A stretch of 64,000 nt of DNA from a virus. This document shows, in pieces, positions 1-8,391 of the stretch. The stretch covers positions 1 to 64,000 of the IMG/VR virus record IMGVR_UViG_3300025438_000014. One strand, given 5' to 3'. The position numbers were made by a program, and so were the translations under genes. Each line of letters opens with the position of its first letter. The first letter of the stretch is position 1. The notes below the pieces were generated by a model that worked only from the letters and a program-made list of their open reading frames with translations, was not told the origin of the DNA and ran no database searches.

Positions 1-889
1 TGATAGGTGTATCAGCGCTATAGTTAAACTGGTTAGTTATTTTCTCACTAGAACAATAGGCATTTTTAACTTCTCTAGGTCTTCCCTTAAAGAACTCTAA
101 ATTTAAGTCTTTCTCGCACTTATAGCTTACTAGCTTAGCTAGATCGAGAATTGATAACTCGTTGTCTTCTGGACCTATATTAAATACTTCGCCACATAAG
201 TCTCTATCTGATAAGATAATTTGCTCTACTGCTCGGATACAATCAGTAACGTCTGAAAAAGAACGTTTCTGTGTACCATCACCATATACGATTATTCGTT
301 TACCTTGTAAAGTTCTATTAATCATAATACCTGCAACGTTTCTAAATGGATCAAAATATCTCTGACCTACCCCAATTACGTTGTGAGGTACTAAGGTAAC
401 ATAGTTTAACCCGTGTATATCAGAAAGCATAGCTAGGTGTTCTTCTGCTTGTACTTTAGCTAGACCATAAGGATCTACAGGTTTAGTAGGCATATCCTCA
501 GTAAATGGCGGAACTTGGTCCCCATATCTAGCCATAGAGCTACAATTAATAAATAAATGTACTTTATTATGAAGTGCTGCAATCGCAGTAGATAGTGTAC
601 CAGATACAATACTAGTTGCTGTTACTGTAGGGGAGAAAACACTTAACCCTTCATAGGGTAAGGCAGCTGCGTGAAAAACTACGTCGCAACCGTACATATA
701 CTCTTTTAATAATTCTGTATTTAGGATATCTCCCTGATGATAAGTAACTCCATCTGGAACATTACCTTCTACACCTCCGATACCGTTATCAATGCCTACA
801 ATCTCATAACCGCCCTTAGCTAATAAAAATCTTGCTAAGTTACTTCCTAGCAACCCTGCTATTCCTGTTATAAATACTTTAGTTACCAT
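1..889 (-). CDS. NAD-dependent sugar epimerase (SDR), 3' end outside window
   Basis: Translating the minus strand from the ATG at 889 gives an open frame that runs off the left edge. It starts with a Rossmann motif (ITGIAGLLGSNLAR) and has the SDR catalytic YGLAK further on, as in UDP-glucose 4-epimerase-like extended SDRs. It acts on a nucleotide sugar in the cytoplasm. It overlaps the stop of the upstream dehydratase by 7 nt, so the two are translationally coupled in the glycan cassette. The exact substrate cannot be told. Confidence 0.8.
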   Translation of the reverse strand, partial: MVTKVFITGIAGLLGSNLARFLLAKGGYEIVGIDNGIGGVEGNVPDGVTYHQGDILNTELLKEYMYGCDVVFHAAALPYEGLSVFSPTVTATSIVSGTLSTAIAALHNKVHLFINCSSMARYGDQVPPFTEDMPTKPVDPYGLAKVQAEEHLAMLSDIHGLNYVTLVPHNVIGVGQRYFDPFRNVAGIMINRTLQGKRIIVYGDGTQKRSFSDVTDCIRAVEQIILSDRDLCGEVFNIGPEDNELSILDLAKLVSYKCEKDLNLEFFKGRPREVKNAYCSSEKITNQFNYSADTPI

Positions 890-1845
890 TTTACATTCTC
901 TTTATAATGAGCTACTACATCCATTAAAGATATAGCTAGTTTATGTTGAGGCTTCCAGCCAAGTTGTCTAATTTTATCACTACATATTGAATAGTGCATA
1001 TCCTGCCCAGGTCTATCGTACCTATAGTTTATATACTTAGAATAATCAAGGTTTATACCTAGATAATAAAGGTCTATAATAACTTTAACCATCTCTTCAT
1101 TAGTTCTTTCTTCGTTTGAAGAGATATTATACGTTTCTTTATTAACACCTTTGGTAGTTGCTAACAAAATTCCATCTATAACATCCTGTGCATGAGTCCA
1201 TGTTCTAACAGGTAGACCCATATTATGAAGATTAATTTTCTTATCTCTACATAGATTTTTAACTACTAAAGGTATTAGCTTTTCTGGGAACTGCCTAAGA
1301 CCGTAAGTATTTGAAGGTCTAATAATTTTATAATCTAACCCATGTGTAGCATCCCAACTCTCGATTAAAAGGTCAGCCCCTGCTTTAGAAGCAGCATAAG
1401 GATTACAAGGTTTTAGCCTCTGTGTCTCGTTATAAGGAGTAGCAGAGGTATGATTCCCATAAACCTCGTCTGTAGATATTTGTATAAATATAGGTGGGTC
1501 AACTTTGATTGTTGCTCTTTTTCTTGTTAGTGCAAGTAGGTTTTCAACACCTGCAATATTTGTCTGAATGAAGTCACGTGAATTATTATTACTACTGTCT
1601 ACATCTGACTCTGCTGCAAAGTTAAAAAGAATATCGCAGTCTGGTATTTCTTCAATAGTTACTATATTATCAACTATAATATTGAAGTGCTTTGGGTAGC
1701 GTCTTTTAAGCCCCCACATAAAAGTTTTATCTGCAACTCTAGTTAAGCTATCAATACCATGAACGTAATAACCGAGAGATAGTAGTCTTTCCGTGAATGC
1801 TCCGCCTATAAATCCAGCACAACCTGTTACTGTAACGATTTTCAT
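883..1845 (-). CDS. dTDP-glucose 4,6-dehydratase-like SDR (RmlB-like)
   Basis: This 320-residue protein has an N-terminal NAD-binding motif TGCAGFIG, the STDEVYG motif typical of RmlB-type dehydratases near residue 125, and catalytic YAASK near residue 151. Family members oxidise and dehydrate an NDP-glucose to a 4-keto-6-deoxy sugar. The aminotransferase, glycosyltransferase and acyltransferase genes just upstream in the same unit would process such a product, so a decorated amino-deoxy sugar is the likely output (inference). Length is normal for the family. Confidence 0.85.
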   Translation of the reverse strand: MKIVTVTGCAGFIGGAFTERLLSLGYYVHGIDSLTRVADKTFMWGLKRRYPKHFNIIVDNIVTIEEIPDCDILFNFAAESDVDSSNNNSRDFIQTNIAGVENLLALTRKRATIKVDPPIFIQISTDEVYGNHTSATPYNETQRLKPCNPYAASKAGADLLIESWDATHGLDYKIIRPSNTYGLRQFPEKLIPLVVKNLCRDKKINLHNMGLPVRTWTHAQDVIDGILLATTKGVNKETYNISSNEERTNEEMVKVIIDLYYLGINLDYSKYINYRYDRPGQDMHYSICSDKIRQLGWKPQHKLAISLMDVVAHYKENVKW

Positions 1846-1846
1846 G

Positions 1847-2803
1847 CTAATGTCCTAAAGGAAAACACAATATATTATTATATAGTGTTTGGGAATGTGG
1901 TAAACCTTTTAAAGGGGTATAGTATTTCTTAACCTCTGGGTTTGTAGACTCTATATAATGATTACTAATTGCGGGCATACATGAGGGAAACCATTTATCA
2001 CGATCACCATAATGCGTCATTTTAAAAGGTTCTTGATAATCTTCATAGTTATCTACATATTCTTGAGCCATAGCTGTAATACTAAAGTTAGTCCACCACT
2101 GTAGAATAGCTGAAGCGCTAATCTCACTCATTTTATAGTTACTTCCGTATTTCGTACCTTTACCGTTTACAAGACCAAAAGCTATAGCTGCACGTACAGC
2201 TTTTTCATACTTTCTATCTACGATAGCTAGACCACCTTCACCAAACCCAATAGGTTTAGTGTGATGTAGCGAAACAAAAGAAGCATTACCGTAGTTACAC
2301 GAGTTAATCCCTTTATAAAACGAATAAGGAGTTGCTGCATTATCAAAAATTACTCTAAGATTATTAGCTTTTGCAGCTGCAAGAATAGTGTCTAGCTCCT
2401 GTACATGACCAAAACAGTTAGTTACAAGAAGTATATTTCCTTGCTTTAAGTTCATTAAATCAATAACGTGAGGTAAATTAATATCACTATTAAAATCAAC
2501 GATAATAGGATTTCTACATTCACCTTGAAAGGCTGGGTAGAACGTGAAGTCTTGTGTTATAACTCTAGGATATATGTTTTCAACTACAGCAATACCGTTT
2601 ATAATAGCATTAAGAGCTGCGGAACCGTTAACTACAGCGATTACAGCTTTACTATCACATATCTCAAGAATATTTCTTGCAGTTCTCTCAAGTAACTCTA
2701 CTGTACTACCTCCATTAGTATATTGATTAGAATCAATAGCTGGTTGAAGGTATAACATAAAGCTAGTTTCATCAAAAGTCTTAGTATGTACGAATTTTTT
2801 CAT
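1847..2803 (-). CDS. DegT/DnrJ/EryC1/StrS-like aminotransferase
   Basis: This is a 318-residue PLP-dependent fold type I protein. The segment around SLHHTKPIGFGEGG carries the expected Schiff-base lysine, and FDNAATPY has the cofactor-contacting aspartate. Such enzymes transfer an amino group to keto sugars made by RmlB-type dehydratases. It sits between the dehydratase and the glycosyltransferase-like gene with 1-nt gaps. It is somewhat shorter than the roughly 370 residues usual for the family. Confidence 0.8.
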   Translation of the reverse strand: MKKFVHTKTFDETSFMLYLQPAIDSNQYTNGGSTVELLERTARNILEICDSKAVIAVVNGSAALNAIINGIAVVENIYPRVITQDFTFYPAFQGECRNPIIVDFNSDINLPHVIDLMNLKQGNILLVTNCFGHVQELDTILAAAKANNLRVIFDNAATPYSFYKGINSCNYGNASFVSLHHTKPIGFGEGGLAIVDRKYEKAVRAAIAFGLVNGKGTKYGSNYKMSEISASAILQWWTNFSITAMAQEYVDNYEDYQEPFKMTHYGDRDKWFPSCMPAISNHYIESTNPEVKKYYTPLKGLPHSQTLYNNILCFPLGH

Positions 2804-2804
2804 T

Positions 2805-3572
2805 CTAAATTTCTATAGCAGAATATACAGTTTCCCAGTCTACATAGGGAGAGATACAGTATTCTTGTAAATGAGTAGCGTGACTTGGGATCGGGCATAC
2901 AGCTCCTGCTTGTGCAAAAGCTTTCCAAGTCCAGGAGTCATCAGCAAAAGCGCCTGCTCTTAGTAGCTCATATTTAAATTTAAGCCATGTATGTCCGTAG
3001 GCAGCTACAGTTAACGTAGCGCTCGGAATACTTCTGAGGTGCCCATAAGGCCCTGCATGAATTTCTGCAAGTTTAGAATTATCAAGCGTATATCTATCAG
3101 GATAATCATAAGGAGCGTAAAAACCTTGATAACCTTTAGCATACACGCCTTTCATCGCAGTAATTGCGTGTGGAAGGTGCAGGTAATCATCTTCACAAAT
3201 ATAAATTACTTCATCAGGATTATTTTCTGCAATCTTAATTAAAGCTTCCATTAGGTCTGGGCATGAGTTAGGTAACACAGGGTGGTATGTAGGGTAAGGA
3301 TGACTCGCTCTAAGCTCTTCCAAAGAGGTAATATCTATTTCTTCATATTGAGCAACCGTGTTATTACTGAACCAGTCAAGAGTATCAGGAGAGGTTCTAT
3401 CATTGATAATAAATATAGTATCATCAGGAGTAAGACCATTTTGTATAGACATATAGGACTTACGCAAAATCTCTAATTTACCTTTACCCATCCAACGCGG
3501 TTTATCTTCATAACCATCTCCTAGAGATCCTGGAGACAAGTTTGCTTCACAGCTTCTAAATAATACTATCAT
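2805..3572 (-). CDS. probable glycosyltransferase (GT-A-like)
   Basis: The 255-residue protein contains FIINDRTSPDTLDWF early and YICEDDYLHLP near residue 125, an acidic DxD-like site as in GT-A glycosyltransferases. Its gene lies inside the sugar cassette and overlaps the acyltransferase stop as ATGA. The family assignment rests on this motif and on context; the donor and acceptor are unknown. Confidence 0.55.
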   Translation of the reverse strand: MIVLFRSCEANLSPGSLGDGYEDKPRWMGKGKLEILRKSYMSIQNGLTPDDTIFIINDRTSPDTLDWFSNNTVAQYEEIDITSLEELRASHPYPTYHPVLPNSCPDLMEALIKIAENNPDEVIYICEDDYLHLPHAITAMKGVYAKGYQGFYAPYDYPDRYTLDNSKLAEIHAGPYGHLRSIPSATLTVAAYGHTWLKFKYELLRAGAFADDSWTWKAFAQAGAVCPIPSHATHLQEYCISPYVDWETVYSAIEI

Positions 3573-4174
3573 TTCTTTTTTACTATCATCCCTGATCTAA
3601 ATAATTCACTATTCTCCATATCGTCGAATACGTACTCACCTGCACTAACAGTATTATTGTTACCCAAGCTTACAAGAGGTACTACTGTAGCTCCTGCGCC
3701 AAAAAAGTTTTTATTACCAATTCTTACATTACCTAGTAAGGTTGCATAAGGAGAAAGGACATTATCATCACCTAACACACTATCGTGGTGCGTTGAAACA
3801 TAAGCATTAAAACAGTTGAAGTTACCTAAAACAGCGTTTGCATTGACTAGACTAAACTCACAGAATACATTTCCGTAACCCATTACAGACGTCTGTGAGA
3901 TACGAGACGTAGCTGCAAAGTAGTTAGGAAAATGCTTAATACCTAGTGGATACTGCTTACTTAATATAGAGATAAACATATCCCTATGTTTCTTTATACC
4001 TGTACCTAAAATAAACTTATCAGAACTAGATTTAGTGATTTCTTTTTTATTTGCTATGAGTTTGCCTTCATCATAACTTACAAAACCTGCAAAATCTGTA
4101 CAGTCTGAGTTTACAATCATTTGTTCAAAGATTTCTTTAGTAAAGCCACCTTGGCCTAAAATATATGTGCTCAT
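3569..4174 (-). CDS. NeuD/PglD-like sugar acyltransferase
   Basis: The N-terminus YILGQGGFTKEI resembles the nucleotide-sugar-binding Rossmann part of NeuD/PglD proteins. The C-terminal half is a hexapeptide-repeat left-handed beta helix (VNANAVLGNF, NVLSPYATLLG, NFFGAGATVV) with the usual catalytic histidines at THHD. Members acetylate amino sugars. The ATG at 4174 is preferred to the upstream TTG two codons earlier. It is the first gene of the glycan cassette. Confidence 0.75.
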   Translation of the reverse strand: MSTYILGQGGFTKEIFEQMIVNSDCTDFAGFVSYDEGKLIANKKEITKSSSDKFILGTGIKKHRDMFISILSKQYPLGIKHFPNYFAATSRISQTSVMGYGNVFCEFSLVNANAVLGNFNCFNAYVSTHHDSVLGDDNVLSPYATLLGNVRIGNKNFFGAGATVVPLVSLGNNNTVSAGEYVFDDMENSELFRSGMIVKKK

Positions 4175-4196
4175 TATCAATCTCTACTTATGGTTA

Positions 4197-4219
4197 GAGG
4201 GGCCACTAAGTGACCCCTC
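4197..4219 (-). terminator. strong hairpin between vWA operon and glycan cassette
   Basis: GAGGGG pairs with CCCCTC and CACT with AGTG, giving a near-perfect 23-nt hairpin. There is no T-run on the minus strand, so it may be a processing or stability element rather than an intrinsic terminator. Confidence 0.5.
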
Positions 4220-4223
4220 ATTG

Positions 4224-4478
4224 TTATTTTATGTTTTTACTAGGAGCGCTTCTATCAGTAACAAAAGAATACATAGCTTCAGCTTTAGTTTTAACATCTG
4301 CATCTGTATACTGTGCTCTAGACTGAGCAGCAGACATTTCATCATTATTAAAATGTACTTCACTATTTAGCATATGGTTATAGGTTACTGAGGCTCGTTG
4401 ACGCTCTGCTTCTAGCATATTTTGTGCTAAAATTAAAACATCCAGCCTTACTTCATACGGGGTCTTTGTCATTATCAT
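4224..4478 (-). CDS. unknown small protein
   Basis: About 84 residues, mostly charged and helical in composition (LDVLILAQNMLEAERQRASV). No family is recognised. It overlaps the end of the vWA gene by about 25 nt and is followed by the hairpin at 4197. The start could be the ATG at 4478 or the one at 4472. Confidence 0.6.
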   Translation of the reverse strand: MIMTKTPYEVRLDVLILAQNMLEAERQRASVTYNHMLNSEVHFNNDEMSAAQSRAQYTDADVKTKAEAMYSFVTDRSAPSKNIK

Positions 4479-5262
4479 CACCTACTGCTGTTGCACGCTC
4501 ATCATCTGTAAAAGCACTACTAGCATATAGAGATTGAGTACTAGTACCCTCACTACGTGCTTGTCTCATAGCTGAGACTTTATTAGACGCAATAGACATA
4601 GTACCTGCCATAGCACCCTTACTAAACTGAATTGTGTTATGCTCCTGAAAACCATAAACACTTGATGCTGCGAAAGCATCAATGTCTGCACCCATAAAAG
4701 TGAATACCCAGTCTTTAGCTTCTGCTTTGGCGATCATCTGCTTAATATCAATACTTCCAAAAGTACTAGAAGCATTTTCATAGCCGTCAGTAAGAATATT
4801 AATAATAATAGAATCTCTATCAGCTTTCTTAGTTTCAGCAAACAGATTATTTACAGTAAGCATAACGGAACCTATTGCATCATTTAGATTTGTCATACCA
4901 GCTGGATTATAATCTCTACGAGTAATATGCTCTACTTCTTTAATGTTTTTACGAGTTACAATACTAATCACATTATTACCATCAAACTTAACAATAGATA
5001 CAAAAGTCTTAATCTTTTGTGCTTTTGAATCCTTACGCTGGCTGTCTAAAAACTCATTACAGCTACTAATCGTAGCGTCTGTTGAGCCGTTCATTGAGGA
5101 TGATTCATCTAGAATCATTACTACATGCGATGTTTTCGTTCCTGCACGTTTTGGTTTAAAAGCCTCGGCAAGAGTAAGTGGTTTTGGTGCCTTTATTGCT
5201 CCTGCAAGTGCTTCACCAATCAGTGACGATGTAACTGGTGCGTATGTTTTAATTCTTCTCAT
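4453..5262 (-). CDS. von Willebrand factor A domain protein
   Basis: The 269-residue protein has a vWA domain from about residue 45: VVMILDESSSMNGS supplies the MIDAS DxSxS motif (D52) and AGMTNLNDAI the MIDAS threonine. vWA domains bind a divalent metal and a protein partner. The gene lies downstream of the tmRNA in the same minus-strand unit. The partner is unknown; a second vWA protein, the Ro-like one, is far away at 56745. Confidence 0.8.
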   Translation of the reverse strand: MRRIKTYAPVTSSLIGEALAGAIKAPKPLTLAEAFKPKRAGTKTSHVVMILDESSSMNGSTDATISSCNEFLDSQRKDSKAQKIKTFVSIVKFDGNNVISIVTRKNIKEVEHITRRDYNPAGMTNLNDAIGSVMLTVNNLFAETKKADRDSIIINILTDGYENASSTFGSIDIKQMIAKAEAKDWVFTFMGADIDAFAASSVYGFQEHNTIQFSKGAMAGTMSIASNKVSAMRQARSEGTSTQSLYASSAFTDDERATAVGDDNDKDPV

Positions 5263-5295
5263 TTATTATTTCTCTTTTTCTGTGCTGTGTGTGAT

Positions 5296-5317
5296 GCTAT
5301 AATAACCTTGTTATAGC
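5296..5317. promoter_or_regulatory. palindrome upstream of vWA gene
   Basis: GCTATAA and its near-perfect inverse repeat flank a 5-nt centre about 35 nt before the vWA start. It could be an operator or a leader hairpin; no promoter consensus is seen beside it. Confidence 0.35.
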
Positions 5318-5336
5318 TCGGATATATTTATGGGTA

Positions 5337-5540
5337 TCACCCCAATTTATACAGCAAGTGACCAACTTCGTCAGTAACTCTTTGTTTAAACTCTGGAAAG
5401 GATATAGTATCTTCACTTTTACAAAATTGTAGATTAAGAGGATGCTCAACACCATCAATATATGTAAATAGGAAAATATCATCATTGGGGAAACAACGCA
5501 TAGAAACATTGTATGCTACTTTGTTTATTGTTATACGCAT
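5337..5540 (-). CDS. unknown small protein
   Basis: 67 residues beginning MRITINKVAYNVSMRC. The ATG at 5540 is chosen because a good GGAGAG ribosome site lies just upstream; the longer reading frame would run into the tmRNA coding piece. No family is recognised. Confidence 0.65.
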   Translation of the reverse strand: MRITINKVAYNVSMRCFPNDDIFLFTYIDGVEHPLNLQFCKSEDTISFPEFKQRVTDEVGHLLYKLG

Positions 5541-5551
5541 GACTCTCCAAT

Positions 5552-5862
5552 AAAAATAGGCCCGTTCTGTTGCAAGGTGGAGCCCATACCCCATGTCGTT
5601 ACGCTGCTAGAGCGTAACCCATAGGTGCACTATTTTTGTTTGCATCTATAAAGTTTCTTGCGGTTACAGTCGCTTGCGCACTGGCTTCTAGCTTACTCTT
5701 TGATACCTGTCGATCCTATTTCGACCCCATCATCTACCTACTAAGTTCATTCTTTATCGTTACTAAGCGCTTAGCATGAATATAACGAGTTATCGTAGTA
5801 GGTAGGTGGTGGAGTCGCTGGGTACTGCCCCCAGGTCCAGAATATCTCCAATTCACATAATT
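5552..5862 (-). ncRNA. ssrA: circularly permuted two-piece tmRNA
   Basis: Read on the minus strand, the acceptor piece comes first: a T-stem-loop CTGGG/CCCAG with loop GGCAGTA, then CGACTCC, A and CCA ending at 5807. After a 78-nt intervening segment whose ends pair (CCTACCTACTA with TAGTAGGTAG), the coding piece starts at 5728 with GGGGTCG. GGGGTCG pairs with CGACTCC over all 7 positions, forming the acceptor stem with discriminator A. P2 (GGTATC/GATATT) also pairs across the two pieces. The coding piece holds a resume codon GCA and the tag ANKNSAPMGYALAA with a TAA stop (5643-5599). This is the gene order of alphaproteobacterial tmRNA, which is known to be processed into two RNAs and to rescue stalled ribosomes with SmpB. 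Outer ends are approximate. Confidence 0.92.
5599..5643 (-). other. tmRNA proteolysis-tag reading frame
   Basis: Fourteen codons from resume codon GCA to TAA encode ANKNSAPMGYALAA. The hydrophobic ALAA end is what ClpXP-type proteases recognise on tagged proteins; this is family knowledge. It lies inside the coding piece of the permuted tmRNA. Confidence 0.9.
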
Positions 5863-5877
5863 GAAGCGATGATTTTA

Positions 5878-6039
5878 TTATACTTCGTTTCTTAGTAGCT
5901 TTTCTAAATCTTTTTCATGTGGCTCATACTCTACCCATAGATCAGGACCAGAGATTTCCCCATGTTGTGGAATGTTACGAGCAGCTATTACACCTGATAA
6001 AAAGGCGTGTTTTAGCATACGTGCAATTAGCAGTGTCAT
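5878..6039 (-). CDS. unknown small protein
   Basis: 53 residues (MTLLIARMLKHAFLSG...LRNEV) with its start 1 nt from the stop of the ATP-grasp gene and an AAAGG ribosome site inside that gene. It ends just before the tmRNA. No family is recognised. Confidence 0.6.
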   Translation of the reverse strand: MTLLIARMLKHAFLSGVIAARNIPQHGEISGPDLWVEYEPHEKDLEKLLRNEV

Positions 6040-6040
6040 G

Positions 6041-6841
6041 TTAAGTACCTTTAGTTAAAAAATCGTTAATAGCGTCTACAATGTTATTAACATCACAAGC
6101 ATATAAACCTGCTGAGTTAAAACCATTATACTCTACTACAGCTAACCCTTTATCTGTTTGAGCAATATCAATAGTATATACGTCGCCAGGATTATGTATA
6201 TTAATACAATCATGAGCAAAGTCTAATACTTCTTGGTAAATTTCTCTACTAGACATTATAGTTTGCCATTGCTTATATATAGTATATTCGACAATCTTAG
6301 AATCTACTACTATTAGTCTCCACTCTATATTAGTGTTTTTTACAGAACTTACAACTACCTCAAAGTCTCTAGGTATCCACTCTTGTGCAAACACTCCTTC
6401 AATAAAGTAACTATATCGTTTAGTATCAAATACAGTACCAGCAAACTCTTTATTATCTGTATTAGGCTTAGCAAAAAAGAGCTCCCAGCCTTGTTGTTCT
6501 GCTATATTGTCTGCCTCTTCGGCCTTACAGATAATCATATCTGAGTTAAGATACTTATTACCTAGGGCTGCACTAACAACACTTTCTTTGACACCTGAAT
6601 AATCCCACACAAGAGGTTCCGCAGTCATCTGCTTAGCTACTGCTCTAATATTTGTACTTCCGTACATAACAGCAGGGCTAACAACTTCTGGAAGTCCTCC
6701 AACAACTTCATGAGAAAAAGGTATAATGTCTAGTTCTAACCACGTATGATTAGTTTCTTTACATCTTTTTCTAATAGCTTCGGATACTTCACTACATCTA
6801 TCTGCAAATAAGCCGCTACTTTGAGTAATCCAAGTTACCAT
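6041..6841 (-). CDS. ATP-grasp domain protein (R2K-like)
   Basis: About 266 residues. The C-terminal part has the ATP-grasp metal and ligand pattern: YTIDIAQTDKGLAVVEYNGF followed by NSAGLY, as in the short R2K clade common in phages. Such enzymes ligate a carboxylate to an amine through an acyl-phosphate. The ATG at 6841 is chosen over a GTG 33 nt upstream because GGAGG lies 8 nt before it. Substrate unknown. Confidence 0.7.
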   Translation of the reverse strand: MVTWITQSSGLFADRCSEVSEAIRKRCKETNHTWLELDIIPFSHEVVGGLPEVVSPAVMYGSTNIRAVAKQMTAEPLVWDYSGVKESVVSAALGNKYLNSDMIICKAEEADNIAEQQGWELFFAKPNTDNKEFAGTVFDTKRYSYFIEGVFAQEWIPRDFEVVVSSVKNTNIEWRLIVVDSKIVEYTIYKQWQTIMSSREIYQEVLDFAHDCINIHNPGDVYTIDIAQTDKGLAVVEYNGFNSAGLYACDVNNIVDAINDFLTKGT

Positions 6842-6842
6842 A

Positions 6843-7016
6843 TTATCGACCTCCGCAGTAGATACAAGGATCACTTGTACTTGTTGTGTTACTCAAAGTT
6901 ATATTATTACCAGTACCTGAGGTAACAGCTACTTGGCTATTAGTAGAGAATAAGTAGTAACAAATAATTACCGTTAATACTATACTCAGTACCCATAAGC
7001 TAATAAACAGGTTCAT
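6843..7016 (-). CDS. small membrane protein with C-terminal CxxC
   Basis: 57 residues: an N-terminal transmembrane segment (FISLWVLSIVLTVIICYYLF), a polar Thr/Asn/Ser stretch and a C-terminal CIYCGGR. It overlaps its upstream neighbour by ATGA and its stop nearly touches the ATP-grasp start. Function unknown. Confidence 0.65.
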   Translation of the reverse strand: MNLFISLWVLSIVLTVIICYYLFSTNSQVAVTSGTGNNITLSNTTSTSDPCIYCGGR

Positions 7017-7138
7017 ACTTCAATTCTTTTACATTTATTACAGCGCCAAGCAGTGTCACCCTCTAACCAGATAATAGTACCACCTCCATGTGTTTTGCTA
7101 CATATAAAGTTACTTAACCAGTTCTTAAACTTAATCAT
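7013..7138 (-). CDS. very small cysteine protein
   Basis: 41 residues ending WRCNKCKRIEV, a half zinc-ribbon CxxC. It is joined by ATGA overlaps to both neighbours, which supports real translation. Function unknown. Confidence 0.6.
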   Translation of the reverse strand: MIKFKNWLSNFICSKTHGGGTIIWLEGDTAWRCNKCKRIEV

Positions 7139-7779
7139 AGGTTTGGCCATAGCTGTTTACAAATGCTTTCACACTTATTAATATCAAGCCAATCATCTGT
7201 ACGAATACCACTTTCCATATCTAAGTAGTAAGGTCCGCGAGCTTTAACCTTACGATTAATCTCTAGTACATTTTCTGGGTTAATACCACCAGCGTACCCC
7301 ATAAGGAACTCTGTTCTAAAGTCAGGGTAGTCGCCCTCAATTACTGTTCCTCGCCCACCAGAAGTATCGTAAAGAGCAGTAAATTGATGAGTAGGATTTT
7401 TCTCACTACGATGCTGAATAATAAAGCTAGTTTCAGCAAATATATTAGACATAACACCAAGTTTAGGAAAGTCATAACGCTTATCTAACAGGTTAATCTG
7501 AATACGATCAAAGTAGTCATACCAAGTCTCTACTCTACCTTCTTGAAAGTCTGTAGCTTTACTACCGCATACGTGTAAAGCACAGTCTAAGCTCATTAAG
7601 TCTGAACAATCTACAAAATCCATAATCACACCTTCATCTGGGTATCTAGATTTTGATCCAGGATTGGTACCGTATAGCACACCCCATTCAATAGGGAAGC
7701 GATTAGATAGATCAATACAATCGTCAGTATCAGTATTTTCGTCAATACCAATAAAAGATACAAATTCAGGAGTTCTCAT
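7135..7779 (-). CDS. TrpF-like (beta/alpha)8 barrel protein
   Basis: About 214 residues. The C-terminal half matches phosphoribosylanthranilate isomerase landmarks: ALYDTSGGRGT (phosphate and substrate loop), YAGGINPENV, and YLDMESGIRTDDWLD in place of the usual DxSSGVE. TrpF isomerises phosphoribosylanthranilate in tryptophan synthesis. No other trp gene is present, so the real substrate may differ. The ATG at 7779 is preferred to a TTG four codons upstream. Confidence 0.65.
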   Translation of the reverse strand: MRTPEFVSFIGIDENTDTDDCIDLSNRFPIEWGVLYGTNPGSKSRYPDEGVIMDFVDCSDLMSLDCALHVCGSKATDFQEGRVETWYDYFDRIQINLLDKRYDFPKLGVMSNIFAETSFIIQHRSEKNPTHQFTALYDTSGGRGTVIEGDYPDFRTEFLMGYAGGINPENVLEINRKVKARGPYYLDMESGIRTDDWLDINKCESICKQLWPNL

Positions 7780-7795
7780 TTTAGTTTCCAATAAT

Positions 7796-8284
7796 TTAGG
7801 GTGCTAGAGGTTTCCACATTTTAGCGTATACCAACACGTTAGGACGATCATCATTTTCACAAGGTGGTGGAATCGCACATGATTTTTTACCTCCTAGAGT
7901 GGTGTTCTCATGCCCCAAGTAAACATCAGGAATCTGACAAATCTTAATAAACTCTTTACTGTTTACTCTGAGCACCACTTTGCGAAAGTGATTTTGGAAC
8001 CAATTGATGTAGTCCGGGAATTTGTAAGCACCATGGTCAGCAATATCTTGAATATTGTTAGCTTTTAGGAAGTGCTCATGTGCCGACAGAACAGAATGGG
8101 CTACAAGTGTAGGAACCATAAAGTCTGGAACTTGATCCAATACTGCGATATACATTTTCATAGCTTTTGTAGCCTTAAGCTCTGGCTGTCCCAGTTCTTC
8201 ATAAGGCACACCGTTGATCTCAGAGAACCCAATTGTTCCAATGTTCATATGCGGTTTGTTTTGAATATAAATGGTAGAATTCAT
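7796..8284 (-). CDS. PTH2-like protein (possible peptidyl-tRNA hydrolase)
   Basis: 162 residues. MKMYIAVLDQVPDFMVPTLV then AHSVLSAH resembles the first strand and helix of the PTH2 fold, FRKVVLRVNSKEFIKI its central strand, and the Pro-rich end (CENDDRPNVLVYAKMW) its last strand. PTH2 enzymes recycle peptidyl-tRNA dropped from stalled ribosomes, which would suit the neighbouring tmRNA. Homology is weak by eye. Confidence 0.4.
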   Translation of the reverse strand: MNSTIYIQNKPHMNIGTIGFSEINGVPYEELGQPELKATKAMKMYIAVLDQVPDFMVPTLVAHSVLSAHEHFLKANNIQDIADHGAYKFPDYINWFQNHFRKVVLRVNSKEFIKICQIPDVYLGHENTTLGGKKSCAIPPPCENDDRPNVLVYAKMWKPLAP

Positions 8285-8391
8285 TATATAACTCCTAAAA
8301 TACCTACTAGAATAAAATTGCCTAGGATTACGACAAGAGCAGCGACTACGATAGCTACAATAGCTGTTTCAATCTTTTCAAATTTACTCAT
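8284..8391 (-). CDS. 35-residue membrane protein
   Basis: MSKFEKIETA followed by one hydrophobic segment (IVAIVVAALVVILGNFILVG). The stop overlaps the next start as TAATG. Function unknown. Confidence 0.55.
   Translation of the reverse strand: MSKFEKIETAIVAIVVAALVVILGNFILVGILGVI

Noticed and set aside
5541-5594. Upstream extension of the 5337 gene
   Set aside because: It would read into the tmRNA coding piece; the ATG at 5540 has the good ribosome site.
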